A DNA stretch of 64,000 bases from NCBI RefSeq assembly GCF_001014975.1, contig NZ_BBXA01000013.1, positions 620,001-684,000 on the forward strand. Reading direction: 5' to 3'. A program made the translations under genes and the position numbers. A model generated the notes under the pieces. That model had not been told where the DNA came from. It did no database searches and worked only from the letters and a program-made list of their open reading frames with translations. Of this stretch, positions 1-8,377 are shown in pieces. Each line of letters begins with the position of its first letter. The stretch's first letter is position 1. The DNA is from Novosphingobium sp. MD-1 (GTDB lineage: Bacteria > Pseudomonadota > Alphaproteobacteria > Sphingomonadales > Sphingomonadaceae).

Positions 1-38
1 TGCGATGATCCCGCAAGCGCCCTCGCGGCCTCGGCCAT
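1..38 (-). CDS. Partial start of a gene downstream of the GntR gene
   Basis: An ATG on the minus strand at 38 begins an open frame (MAEAARALAG...) that runs off the left edge after 12 codons. It lies 4 bases after the stop codon of the GntR regulator, which is the spacing of a co-transcribed gene. Too little is present to assign a family. The only support is the position and the uninterrupted frame, so this is a tentative call. Confidence 0.35.
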   Translation of the reverse strand, partial: MAEAARALAGSS

Positions 39-42
39 GCGG

Positions 43-771
43 TCAGATGTCTTTGAGATCGCTCACGAACTCATAGCGGTCGCCGCGATAGACCGATCGC
101 GTGAATTCCACGATGCGCCCACTGGGCACCCAGGTCTTGCGTTCGATCCGCAGAACTTCCGAATTCTGCCGCACGCACAAAATGCCTGCTTCCGTCGGCG
201 TCGCCAGCGATGCCCGCACGCGTTGCGTGCCGGCCGTCGGCCGGAAGCCATAACGGTCGAGCGCCTGGTAGAGGGAATCGCCCAGCGCTTCGAGATCGGG
301 AATGAACTCCGCCGGGACCACGGCATGTTCGATCGCCAGAGGTTCTCCTCCCGCCAGACGAACGCGCCCCAGCCGGGCGACGCGCGCGTTCGCGGCGATT
401 TCGAGGGCAGCAGCCTCTTCCTCGGTCGGCTGCGCATAGCCCTTGTTGATCCAGACAACGCCGGGATTTTCGCCGCGTGACCGCGTTTCGTCGCTGAAGC
501 TGCTAAGCTTGCCGCCCGGCGTTTCGATGCGGCGGGCGACGAACGTGCCGGAACCCTGCTTGCGGACCAGCACGCCTTCGTCGATCAACTGTTCGATCCC
601 CTTGCGCACGGTGACGCGCGAGAGACCGGCCATTTCGCTGAGATCGCGCTCCGACGGAAGCGCACTGCCCGGATCGATGGCCCCGCTGCTGATGTGTTCG
701 CGCAGGCTGCGGGCCAGTTGCAGGTAGAGCGGCGTTCCTTCCCCGCTGCGTGTCCAGGCAATGTCTTGCAT
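43..771 (-). CDS. GntR-family regulator with UTRA effector domain (NagR/NagQ type)
   Basis: A 242-residue regulator. Residues about 10-78 form the GntR winged helix (LPSERDLSEMAGLSRVTVRKGIEQL), and residues about 95-235 form the UTRA ligand domain (PLAIEHAVVPAEFIPDLEALGDS region). UTRA regulators of the NagR/YvoA/DasR type sense phosphorylated amino sugars. The gene is the distal member of a transporter-murQ-gntR unit, 7 bases after murQ, so it probably reads GlcNAc-6-phosphate or a related metabolite and controls the nag/mur genes here. That role is inferred from family and context. Repeated GGTATC half-sites in the two nearby promoter regions are candidate targets. Confidence 0.85.
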   Translation of the reverse strand: MQDIAWTRSGEGTPLYLQLARSLREHISSGAIDPGSALPSERDLSEMAGLSRVTVRKGIEQLIDEGVLVRKQGSGTFVARRIETPGGKLSSFSDETRSRGENPGVVWINKGYAQPTEEEAAALEIAANARVARLGRVRLAGGEPLAIEHAVVPAEFIPDLEALGDSLYQALDRYGFRPTAGTQRVRASLATPTEAGILCVRQNSEVLRIERKTWVPSGRIVEFTRSVYRGDRYEFVSDLKDI

Positions 772-778
772 CGTTTGC

Positions 779-1669
779 TCAATCTCGCCTTTCCAGCGCC
801 CTCATGACCTTGCGCAGGTCACCCCCGTTGGCGTCGAGAAGATCCTGCCCTTCCCGTACCGGAACGCCCAGTGCCACGATCGCGCCAAGCCGGATCTCGT
901 TCCCGGCCGCCTCAAGCGCCTGCGCGGCGGCTTCGGCGTCCACCCCGGCGATATCCTGAACCATGCCGCGCCCCCGTTGCAAGAGCTTCGCGTTGGATAT
1001 GCGCATGGCCACCATGCGCCCTTCGTAGACCAGTCCGCGCCGGATCATGATCGCGGTCGAAAGCAGGTTGAGGACTGCCTTCTGCGCCGTACCGGCCTTC
1101 ATCCGGGTGGACCCGGCGACGACCTCGCTGCCGGTCACCGCCACGATCGCGTGCTCGGCCTTTTCGGCAAGAACCGAGCCGGCATTGTTGGCGATACCGA
1201 TGGTCAGCGCGCCCAGCCGACGGGCCTGCTCGATCGCCGCGACAGTGTAGGGCGTGCGCCCGCTGGCGGCGACGCCGATGACGACGTCCGCCGGCCCGAT
1301 CCCTGCCTCGGCAACTTCGGCGCAGCCTGCCTTCGCATCGTCTTCCGCGCCTTCATAGGCTTCGGTCAGCGCGCCGAGACCCCCAGCCATCCGGAACACC
1401 ATCCGCTCCATCGGCCAGCCGAAGGTGGGGTGCAGTTCCGTGCCATCCTGCACGGCAAGCCGCCCCGATGTGCCCGCGCCGACGAACACCAGCCGCCCCG
1501 TCGCGCCGAGGCGCTCAGCCGCCGCTTCCGCCGCGCGGGCGATGGCGTGGGTCTGCGTCTGGATGGCCGCGATCGCCGCCATCTGGCCTTCGAGCATGGC
1601 CTCCACCGCCAAGTCCGTCGGCCAGAGATCGAGATCACGGTAGCGCGGATCGAGAGCTTCGGTATTCAT
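779..1669 (-). CDS. murQ: N-acetylmuramic acid 6-phosphate etherase MurQ
   Basis: A 296-residue SIS-fold enzyme, the normal MurQ length. It cleaves the D-lactyl ether of MurNAc-6-phosphate to give GlcNAc-6-phosphate and D-lactate in the cytoplasm. The SIS motif FVGAGTSGRLAVQDGTELHP lies at residues 62-81. E78 and E109 (YEGAEDD) align with the two catalytic glutamates of E. coli MurQ. The C-terminal part carries KAGTAQKAVLN and the small helical domain. The start at 1669 (MNTEAL) is chosen for its AAGGA ribosome site; a longer in-frame extension has no MurQ similarity. The gene follows the symporter by 25 bases. Its products match the nagA, nagB and D-lactate dehydrogenase genes a few kb away. 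Confidence 0.96.
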   Translation of the reverse strand: MNTEALDPRYRDLDLWPTDLAVEAMLEGQMAAIAAIQTQTHAIARAAEAAAERLGATGRLVFVGAGTSGRLAVQDGTELHPTFGWPMERMVFRMAGGLGALTEAYEGAEDDAKAGCAEVAEAGIGPADVVIGVAASGRTPYTVAAIEQARRLGALTIGIANNAGSVLAEKAEHAIVAVTGSEVVAGSTRMKAGTAQKAVLNLLSTAIMIRRGLVYEGRMVAMRISNAKLLQRGRGMVQDIAGVDAEAAAQALEAAGNEIRLGAIVALGVPVREGQDLLDANGGDLRKVMRALERRD

Positions 1670-1694
1670 GACATCCTTTTCCGCCGGGCGGGGA

Positions 1695-3260
1695 TCAATC
1701 TGTTTCGGAAACCGCTGGCCCGCCCGGCCCCGGCACCACGGCACAGACCACGAAGGCCACCAGCGTGCCAATGCAGAGCTGGAAGGGAAACGACAGGCCG
1801 AGCAGCGCGGCCGGCAGGCCGATCGCGCGCGCGATCGCGGGCTGCAACAGCAGCACAGCGAAGAAGCCCACCAGCAGCGATGCGATGACCGATCCGGTCG
1901 TTCCCCGCCGCGTGAACAGCGCGGTGAAATAGACGCCGAGCAGGCCCGCATAAGTGAAGACCATGACCTGCAGCGCGAATTCCAGCAGGCCCATGTCCGA
2001 ATAGCGCTGCCAGTAGAACGAGACGACCGCCATTACGAACATCGCGAAGCCGATCACGCCCATGCCGGCGCGGCCCGCCTGCACGTAGTGGTGTTCGGCC
2101 ACGGCGCCGCGCCTTGCGCGCCACGGGCGATAGAAGTCCTGCACCAGCACCGAGGACATCGCGTTGAGCGCGGAATTGGTCGTGGCGACGGCCGCGGCGC
2201 AGATGCCCACGGTCACCAGACCGCGCAATCCGCCGGGAAGCTGGGTCAGGATGTAATGCATGAAAATGCTGATCTTCTCACCGCCGAACTCGTTGCCGGC
2301 AACCGCCGTAGCCCCGCCCATCAGGTCCGGCCGGTCATAGAAGACGTAAAGCAACAGCCCGATGACAATGAACATGCCCACCACCGGAACCGTCGCCAAG
2401 ACCGAGAGGTAAAGGCTGCGCGCGCCAGTCTTCGCATCCCGGCAGGCGAGCAGGCGCTGGGTGGTATCCTGATCCATGCCCGCATTGGCGATGTAGAGCA
2501 GCGTCAGGCCCGTCAGGATCGCCAGCATCGAGAACGGGCGCGACGGATCGATCGAGAAATCGAATAGCCGCAGCTTGTCCACGCCTTCGGGCGTATGGGA
2601 CAGCCCGTGGATGATCTCCGCCGTCGATGCCGGGATCGACAGGCGCAGGAACACCAGCACCGCAATGGCGGACCCCAGATAGACGACGAACTGGATCAGG
2701 TCGTTCCACAGCACCGACTTGAGCCCGCCGACGAAGGTGAACAGCACGCTTGCCACCACCAGCAGCGCGGCCGCGATCATGATGCCCTGCGCCTCGACCG
2801 TGCCGGTAATCACCATGGCGAGAGCGATGGCGGCAAGATAGACACGCGCGCCGCCGGCAAAGACGCGGCCGACCAGGAACATCCCGCCGGCCCAGCGCGT
2901 CGCCTTCTCGCTGAAACGCAGGGTCAGGAGTTCATAGGCGGTCGTCGCCTTGATCCGGTAAAAGCGCGGGATCAGCACATGGGCGACGAAGATCGCGCCC
3001 AGCAAACCGCCGATGTTGCCGCTGAGATAGGTGAGATCGCCGTGATAGCCATAGTCCGGCCCGCCCAGGAAGGTCGCGGCGGACTGCGTGGCAGACAGCA
3101 CCGAAATCGCCGCGAGCCAGGCCGGCACGTTGCCACCCGCCAGGAAATAGTCGTGTGCCGACGCGGTCTTGCGGGGCGTGAAGATCCATCCTCCCCCGAC
3201 GAGCAGCAGGAGGTAGCCAGCGATCACCAGCCAGTCTGCCATCGAGAAAGGCAGCGTCAT
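1695..3260 (-). CDS. Sodium/solute symporter (SSS family), probable amino-sugar importer
   Basis: A 521-residue inner-membrane protein with about 13 hydrophobic segments and SSS-family signatures such as LSATQSAATFLGGPDYGYHGD near residue 60 and GICAAAVATTNSALNAMSSV in the second half. SSS carriers couple sodium entry to sugar or organic solute uptake. The start at 3260 (MTLPFS) is preferred because GGGAG lies 9 bases upstream; an ATG at 3290 adds ten residues but lacks a ribosome site. It is the first gene of a unit with murQ and the GntR gene and follows the TonB receptor after a terminator. The likely substrate is MurNAc, anhydro-MurNAc or GlcNAc, inferred from neighbours only. Confidence 0.85.
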   Translation of the reverse strand: MTLPFSMADWLVIAGYLLLLVGGGWIFTPRKTASAHDYFLAGGNVPAWLAAISVLSATQSAATFLGGPDYGYHGDLTYLSGNIGGLLGAIFVAHVLIPRFYRIKATTAYELLTLRFSEKATRWAGGMFLVGRVFAGGARVYLAAIALAMVITGTVEAQGIMIAAALLVVASVLFTFVGGLKSVLWNDLIQFVVYLGSAIAVLVFLRLSIPASTAEIIHGLSHTPEGVDKLRLFDFSIDPSRPFSMLAILTGLTLLYIANAGMDQDTTQRLLACRDAKTGARSLYLSVLATVPVVGMFIVIGLLLYVFYDRPDLMGGATAVAGNEFGGEKISIFMHYILTQLPGGLRGLVTVGICAAAVATTNSALNAMSSVLVQDFYRPWRARRGAVAEHHYVQAGRAGMGVIGFAMFVMAVVSFYWQRYSDMGLLEFALQVMVFTYAGLLGVYFTALFTRRGTTGSVIASLLVGFFAVLLLQPAIARAIGLPAALLGLSFPFQLCIGTLVAFVVCAVVPGPGGPAVSETD

Positions 3261-3309
3261 TGCGGAATTCTCCCGTCCTTTGCCCGGCATGCCATGGCCG
3301 GGGCCTTGG

Positions 3310-3350
3310 AAAAAGCCGGCGTCCGGTCAGCAGGGACCGACCGGACGCCG
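3310..3350 (-). terminator. Rho-independent terminator after the TonB receptor gene
   Basis: A perfect 12-bp stem (CGGCGTCCGGTC at 3317-3328 with its complement at 3339-3350) is followed on the minus strand by GGC and five T residues. It sits between the receptor stop codon and the symporter start, so it should separate, or partly attenuate between, receptor and symporter expression. Confidence 0.85.
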
Positions 3351-3367
3351 CGAAGGGTGGCAGGGTC

Positions 3368-6109
3368 TCAGAGATGCGCGGTCAGCGAAAGGCCGATCGT
3401 GCGCCCCATGATGTCGTAGGTATCGGGGAACGTGTTGAACACGCCACCGGTAGAGACACGCGGCGGATCCTTGTCGAACAGGTTGTAGATACCCGCCGTC
3501 AGCGTGATCGCCTTGGTGAACTCATACGAGGCCGACAGGTCGAAGGTGTCCTGCGCTGCCAGCGTTTCCTTCGATCCGGCCGTGCTCGACCGCACCTTGC
3601 CGATGCGCTGCCAGTCGAACTGGATCACGCCCTTGTCGAACATCCAGCCGAGACCCACGGTGTGACGATAATCGGGCTGGACCAGCGTGGTGCCATCGCT
3701 CGAACAGGTCGCGCCGAAGGTGCCCTTGCACTGCACCGCCGCCACCGTGGCGTTGGCCTGGATCAGATAGGACGTGACGATGTTGCCCTGATAGCTGAGG
3801 CGCATGCCCTTGCCGGGCAGCCAGTCGGGGCGGACGGTGTAGTTCGCCGCGATGTCGAACCCGCGCTGCAACAGGCGGCCAAGGTTCTGGTTGTTGACGT
3901 AGGCGTCCTTGAAATAGCCGGTCGTCGGATCGCGCGTCACCAGCCCGCAGAGCGGGTTGCTGGCCGAAGGGTTGGTGATGTAGCAGCTGGTGATCGCGGC
4001 GATCGGCTGGATCACGCCGACAGCACCGCGCAGGTCCAGCTCGTACCAGTCGACCGTGACGTTGAGACCCGGCACGAAGGTGGGCGTCAGCACCGCGCCC
4101 AGCGTCTTGGTATAGCCGGTCTCCGGCTTGATGTTGGGATTGCCGCCGTAATAGTAGTTGCCGGTCAGGTAGCTGGCGGACATGGAATCCGCCGAACCCA
4201 CCGCCGGGGCGCCGAAGCGCGCGCACTGCGCGGCGTTGCCGGTGCCGAGCACGCAGGGATCGCCGCCATAGCGCGGCTTGAGGCGATCGACCGTGACCAG
4301 GTTGTTGAACGGCAGCGACGAGGTGCTGGCCGCGAACTCGCCGAAGTTCGGCGCGCGCAAAACCCGCTGGTAGGTGCCGCGCAGACGCAGGTTGGCATCG
4401 ACTTCCCAGTTGGCTTCCGCCTTCCAGGTACCGTGGTTGCCGAACAGGTTATAGTGCGAATAGCGATAGGCGCCACCGACGTTCAGCTTGCGGATCAGCG
4501 GCAGGTCATGCAGCAGCGGCACGAGCACTTCGCCATAAAGCTCCGCCACATCGAACGAACCCTTGTAGGCCGCCTGCACGCCCTGGCGATAGGTATTGCC
4601 GGTGAGCAGCGCGCTGTCCTGCGCGATGGTCGCGTTCTCCTTGCGGTATTCCGCGCCGATCGCGAAGCCGATCGGCCCGGCGGGCAGCGAGAACAGCTCC
4701 TCCAGCGTGCCGCTCAGCGTGGCGGCGGTGACGAACTGATCGCGCTTGCGGTTGAAGCCGTTGATCGAGCTGCCCAGCGCGCCGGCCAGAGCGCTCTGGT
4801 TCGGCCCGAAGATGTTCACGGTGTTCACGATCGCGCCGAAGTTGTTCACGCCCGCCGCGTTGGTGACGAGGCCATCGCCGGTAATCAGCGAGTTCTCCGT
4901 CGAGCGGCTGTACTGCGCATAGATGTTCCACTTGGTCGAGGCCGTCAGCGGGCCGCGCAGACCGGTCTGGAACTGCAGCGTGTCGCGTTCCGTATGGTAC
5001 GTGACGAGACCGAGTTCGGCCAGCGAGCGCGAGACGTTGACTTGCGCCGCGCCGTTCACGAACGTCAGCTGGTTGCGGATCTGGTCGGTCAGGAACGGGT
5101 TGTTCTGGTTGATCGAGACCACGCGGTTGACCGAGGCAGGCGTTGCGCCCGGCGTGCCGGTCTCTTCGGTGCGGGCGTTGGTGTACATCGCGCGGCCGTA
5201 GATTTCGACCTGCGGCGTGATCTCGTACTTGAACAGCGCGGCCACGTTGATGCGCTTCAACGGCGAAACCAGCGGATAGCTGCCCGAGATGTTCGAGGTG
5301 GCCGAAGGCGTGGTCGTGAACGCGCCACCATCGGTAAAGCCGAACTTGCGGCCGCTGGCCACGTCGGTGAAGACGCCGCCGATGCTGGGGATCGTCTGGT
5401 TGGGCGTGGTCGCCCAGCTGCGCTGGCTGGCGGTGATCCCGTCACGCTGGGTATAGTCCGCCGCGATCACGATGTGGCCGCGATCGCCAAGCCCGGCGCC
5501 CAGCATCAGCGAGCCGCCGTACTGCGCGCCGCCATGCGTGGCGAGGCGCGCGGCGGAGGTGGCGCGCAGGCCTTCGAAATCGTCGTTGAGGATGAAGTTG
5601 ACCACGCCGGCCACGGCATCCGCGCCATAGACGGCGGCCGCGCCACCGGTCAGCACGTCCACCCGCTTGATCAGCGAGGCCGGAATCGCGTTCACGTCCA
5701 CCGAATTGCGGAAGCTGAACGGCGCGGCACGGGTGCCGTCGATCAGCACCAGCGAACGGCTCTGGCCGAAGTTGCGCAGTTCGAGAACCTGCGCACCGAA
5801 CGCGTCGCTACCCTGCGAACCCTGGCGGACGCCACCCGAAAGCTGCGGCAGCTTGGTCGAGAAATCCTCGATCGTCAGCGCCGACTGGAGCTTGATCTTC
5901 TCCTCGCTGGTCGAAGCGACGGGGCTGCTCGCGGTGAGGCCGGGCACGGCGATGCGCGTGCCGGTAACGACGATCTCCGCCGCGGCGGGCGCTTCGGCGC
6001 CGGCATCCGACGGCGCATCGGCGGACTGCGCGTGCGCAACGCCCGTCCCCTGCACCAGCGCGACGGCGAGAGCGGCCGTAGCCACGGCATGACGATAGGA
6101 TTTCACCAT
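3368..6109 (-). CDS. TonB-dependent outer-membrane receptor, probable amino-sugar or muropeptide uptake
   Basis: About 913 residues. A signal peptide (MVKSYRHAVATAALAVALVQG, cleaved after AHA-Q) precedes the typical sphingomonad junction AAEIVVTGTRI, a plug domain (about 50-165, with LVLIDGTRAAPF and AAAVYGADAVAGVVNFILND) and a large beta-barrel. Receptors of this class bring bulky nutrients across the outer membrane with TonB energy. The start at 6109 has AAGGG just upstream; an ATG at 6124 would add five residues. The gene lies between anmK and the symporter/murQ unit on the same strand, which argues for an amino-sugar substrate. The substrate itself is inferred from context. It ends in TAHL rather than the usual terminal Phe or Trp. 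Confidence 0.9.
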   Translation of the reverse strand: MVKSYRHAVATAALAVALVQGTGVAHAQSADAPSDAGAEAPAAAEIVVTGTRIAVPGLTASSPVASTSEEKIKLQSALTIEDFSTKLPQLSGGVRQGSQGSDAFGAQVLELRNFGQSRSLVLIDGTRAAPFSFRNSVDVNAIPASLIKRVDVLTGGAAAVYGADAVAGVVNFILNDDFEGLRATSAARLATHGGAQYGGSLMLGAGLGDRGHIVIAADYTQRDGITASQRSWATTPNQTIPSIGGVFTDVASGRKFGFTDGGAFTTTPSATSNISGSYPLVSPLKRINVAALFKYEITPQVEIYGRAMYTNARTEETGTPGATPASVNRVVSINQNNPFLTDQIRNQLTFVNGAAQVNVSRSLAELGLVTYHTERDTLQFQTGLRGPLTASTKWNIYAQYSRSTENSLITGDGLVTNAAGVNNFGAIVNTVNIFGPNQSALAGALGSSINGFNRKRDQFVTAATLSGTLEELFSLPAGPIGFAIGAEYRKENATIAQDSALLTGNTYRQGVQAAYKGSFDVAELYGEVLVPLLHDLPLIRKLNVGGAYRYSHYNLFGNHGTWKAEANWEVDANLRLRGTYQRVLRAPNFGEFAASTSSLPFNNLVTVDRLKPRYGGDPCVLGTGNAAQCARFGAPAVGSADSMSASYLTGNYYYGGNPNIKPETGYTKTLGAVLTPTFVPGLNVTVDWYELDLRGAVGVIQPIAAITSCYITNPSASNPLCGLVTRDPTTGYFKDAYVNNQNLGRLLQRGFDIAANYTVRPDWLPGKGMRLSYQGNIVTSYLIQANATVAAVQCKGTFGATCSSDGTTLVQPDYRHTVGLGWMFDKGVIQFDWQRIGKVRSSTAGSKETLAAQDTFDLSASYEFTKAITLTAGIYNLFDKDPPRVSTGGVFNTFPDTYDIMGRTIGLSLTAHL

Positions 6110-6124
6110 GGGATTTCCCTTCAT

Positions 6125-6268
6125 TTTCCTGTTTCCCTGAACCCAGTCGCCGTCGCTGCTCTAACAGTGCGACCCGAAGAGTCGGCGGCTTGCTCGGCTG
6201 GATTGGCCTTCAAAATGCATACCTGTGCGTGAATGTAAAGTATCGGTATCTAACTGGTACTATTTTTA
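6125..6268 (-). promoter_or_regulatory. Promoter region of the TonB receptor with candidate GntR operator
   Basis: This AT-rich spacer between anmK and the receptor contains GGTATC at 6245-6250 and an inverted repeat TGGTA-N12-TACCA at about 6255-6276. GGTATC/GATACC half-sites recur in the 8233-8377 promoter region. A promoter for the receptor must lie here, but I cannot fix the -35 and -10 boxes. Operator function is inferred. Confidence 0.4.
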
Positions 6269-7375
6269 TCATACCACAACAGCGGATGCGGCCTGCGGAC
6301 GCCACAGCATTCCACCGGTTTGCGGCGCTTTCACGCCGGTCGTGCCGGGATAGGTCAGCGGCAATCCGCGCAGGCTGCGCGCCGCCAGGAACGCCATGGC
6401 CTCGGCCTCGACGAAATCGCTGCGCAGTCCCAGATCGCCAGCCGCCCGGCAATCGCCGAGTCGATCGCGCAACCCCCGCATCAGCACGGGATTGTGGCAA
6501 CCGCCACCGCAAACAATCCAGGCCTTGGGCGGCTCGGGCAGGCTGCGACCGGCCAGCGCCACGGATTCCACCGTGAACGCCGTCAACGTCGCCACCGCAT
6601 CTTCCAGCGCCAGATCCGTCAGGCAATCCAGTGAAAAGTCGTAGCGATCCAGCGAGCGGGGGCCTTTGCCCCGGAAGTGTTCGTGCGCCAACAGATCGGC
6701 CAGAATCCGCCCATCGACCTGGCCCGCCGCCGCCAGCCTGCCGCCGTCGTCGTAACGGCCCGCGCCGCGCTGCTGTACGACCAGATCGATAAGACCATTG
6801 GCGGGACCGGTATCGAAGGCGACCAGTTCCCCGTCCGCGCCGATCCAGGTTACGTTGGCCACGCCGCCGAGGTTCAGGAACGCCAGCGGTCCCGAAAGAC
6901 CCAGCCGCACCGCCAGCGCGGCGTGGTAGGCAGGCACCAGCGGCGCACCTTCCCCGCCCGCGCGCAAATCATCCTGCCGCATCTGCGCGACCACGGGCAC
7001 ATCCAGCACATCGGCCAGCGCCTGCGGATCGCCGACCTGCACGGAAAGCTGGCGGCGCGGCCGGTGCAGCAGAGTTTGCCCATGAAAGCCTACAAGATCA
7101 GGCTTCCGCCCCGCCTGTTCGATCACCGCACGGCCCGCGCGCAGATAGCCTGCGTCGATCACCGCCCCCGCCTCCGCGAACGAGGACGGCACGCTGCCAT
7201 GCCCATCCCACGCCAGCGCATCATGCGTCGCCCGCACCACAACGGCGCGCTCAGCGTCGGAGAACGGAACCAGCAGGCATGGCCCGTACCCATCAATCCG
7301 TTCGCCATCGGTTTCCACCAGCGCGACATCGACGCCATCGAGCGAGGTCCCGCTCATGTATCCCATCACCAGCAT
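6269..7375 (-). CDS. anmK: Anhydro-N-acetylmuramic acid kinase AnmK
   Basis: A 368-residue ASKHA-fold kinase, the normal AnmK length. It opens the 1,6-anhydro bond of anhydro-MurNAc and phosphorylates it with ATP to MurNAc-6-phosphate, the MurQ substrate. The N-terminal phosphate loop MGYMSGTSLDGVDVALVET is diagnostic, followed by VGFHGQTLLHRP, NLGGVANVTW and VCGGGCHNPVLM. The start at 7375 has GGGAGG nine bases upstream and overlaps the stop of the upstream phosphatase gene (TGATG), so the two are translationally coupled. The product feeds MurQ, encoded about 4.6 kb downstream on the same strand. Confidence 0.96.
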   Translation of the reverse strand: MLVMGYMSGTSLDGVDVALVETDGERIDGYGPCLLVPFSDAERAVVVRATHDALAWDGHGSVPSSFAEAGAVIDAGYLRAGRAVIEQAGRKPDLVGFHGQTLLHRPRRQLSVQVGDPQALADVLDVPVVAQMRQDDLRAGGEGAPLVPAYHAALAVRLGLSGPLAFLNLGGVANVTWIGADGELVAFDTGPANGLIDLVVQQRGAGRYDDGGRLAAAGQVDGRILADLLAHEHFRGKGPRSLDRYDFSLDCLTDLALEDAVATLTAFTVESVALAGRSLPEPPKAWIVCGGGCHNPVLMRGLRDRLGDCRAAGDLGLRSDFVEAEAMAFLAARSLRGLPLTYPGTTGVKAPQTGGMLWRPQAASAVVV

Positions 7376-8232
7376 CAGTCCGTTTCCTCCCAGCGGCAGA
7401 CGACAAGGCTCGCGTCGTCGTGCGGTTTGACGCGCGCGAAGCGACGCAAGGAGCCCGGCGCACGTTCCAGCGCCCGCAGCGCATCGATCCAGCGCCGCCA
7501 TTCGTCGGCGCTGCGGATGGCCAGAAAATCGGCCGGGCCGGCCACGTCAAACAGTTCGGCAAGGCGCAGAAAACCGTCGCTTGCGATGGCGAAGCGCTGG
7601 CCGGCACGCAGCGGAATCCGTGCCTGCAAGACATGGTCGGCCGCCGCCGGTTCGGTGCCGAGCACCCAGTATCCGCCATCCCGGTTCATCAGTCGGCGAT
7701 TGGCGACAAGGCCCGGCATCAGCCGCTCCTTGAGCGCATCCGGCGTGATCGCGGGGTCTTCCGCCAGAACCCCGCGCAAAGCGGCCAAGGTGCGTCCTTC
7801 GATCGCATCCAGCGCTGCGCTGCCCCAGAACCGCGCCGCGCCGTCCGCATCGGCCGCCACCACGCGGCAGTCGGCCAGGGTGGTGATCTCCGCCATGCCA
7901 TCCACCGCCCGCACCATGGCAAACGCCGCGGAGGGCAACTCGTGACGCCCTTCCGGTTCGCGCACGCGCTGGCGCAGCAGGGCTTCGCCACACTGCGCCA
8001 TGACCGTGCGCAGCACATCGGCCGTGGGCATCGCCGGATGCGTGCGCAGGACGTCGGCAAGGAACCGACTCGCCGTTTGCGCCAGCCATGCCGCGTCACT
8101 TGGTTCTTCCAGCAGCGAGGCGCCGATTCCGGTCGCGCCGTCGATCACCCAGGCGGCGTCTCCGCAATGCCCGACAATATCCTCGTTGACCGCGCCCTGG
8201 TGATCGGTGGCCGCTATCTCGATCCTGAGCAT
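7375..8232 (-). CDS. PP2C-like protein phosphatase domain protein
   Basis: A 285-residue soluble protein with the metal-binding aspartate motifs of PP2C/PPM phosphatases: VNEDIVGHCGDAAWVIDGATG near the N-terminus, FAIASDGFLRL near residue 210 and KPHDDASLVVC at the C-terminus. Family members dephosphorylate Ser/Thr in a Mn/Mg-dependent manner. The start at 8232 (MLRIEI) has GGGAGG upstream; in-frame codons further upstream lie in the divergent promoter region. It is translationally coupled to anmK and divergent from nagB-II. Its target is unknown. A role in regulating amino-sugar use, or a small-molecule phosphatase role, is equally possible. Confidence 0.7.
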   Translation of the reverse strand: MLRIEIAATDHQGAVNEDIVGHCGDAAWVIDGATGIGASLLEEPSDAAWLAQTASRFLADVLRTHPAMPTADVLRTVMAQCGEALLRQRVREPEGRHELPSAAFAMVRAVDGMAEITTLADCRVVAADADGAARFWGSAALDAIEGRTLAALRGVLAEDPAITPDALKERLMPGLVANRRLMNRDGGYWVLGTEPAAADHVLQARIPLRAGQRFAIASDGFLRLAELFDVAGPADFLAIRSADEWRRWIDALRALERAPGSLRRFARVKPHDDASLVVCRWEETD

Positions 8233-8377
8233 GCACACGCCTCCCTGAGCCCCACGCAGACGATACCGTCCCGCCGCCGCATCGCGGCTTCGCCAGATCG
8301 GTATCATCATTTTGGAAGATGACAAAACCAATTTAATGCCACTTGAGTAAATCACCCTGAATGGTATCTAGCGCGCC
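8233..8377. promoter_or_regulatory. Divergent promoter region of the anmK and nag operons
   Basis: This 145-bp spacer holds the starts of two operons pointing outward. It contains GATACC (8262-8267), GGTATC (8300-8305), GGTATC (8363-8368) and a TCATC/GATGA inverted repeat around 8305-8322. The same half-site recurs upstream of the TonB receptor. The gntR product is the likely binder, by inference. No strong ribosome site precedes the nagB-II ATG at 8378. Confidence 0.45.

Noticed and set aside
3261-3290. Longer N-terminus of the symporter from an ATG at 3290
   Set aside because: No ribosome site and a non-membrane extension; the ATG at 3260 has GGGAG at correct spacing.
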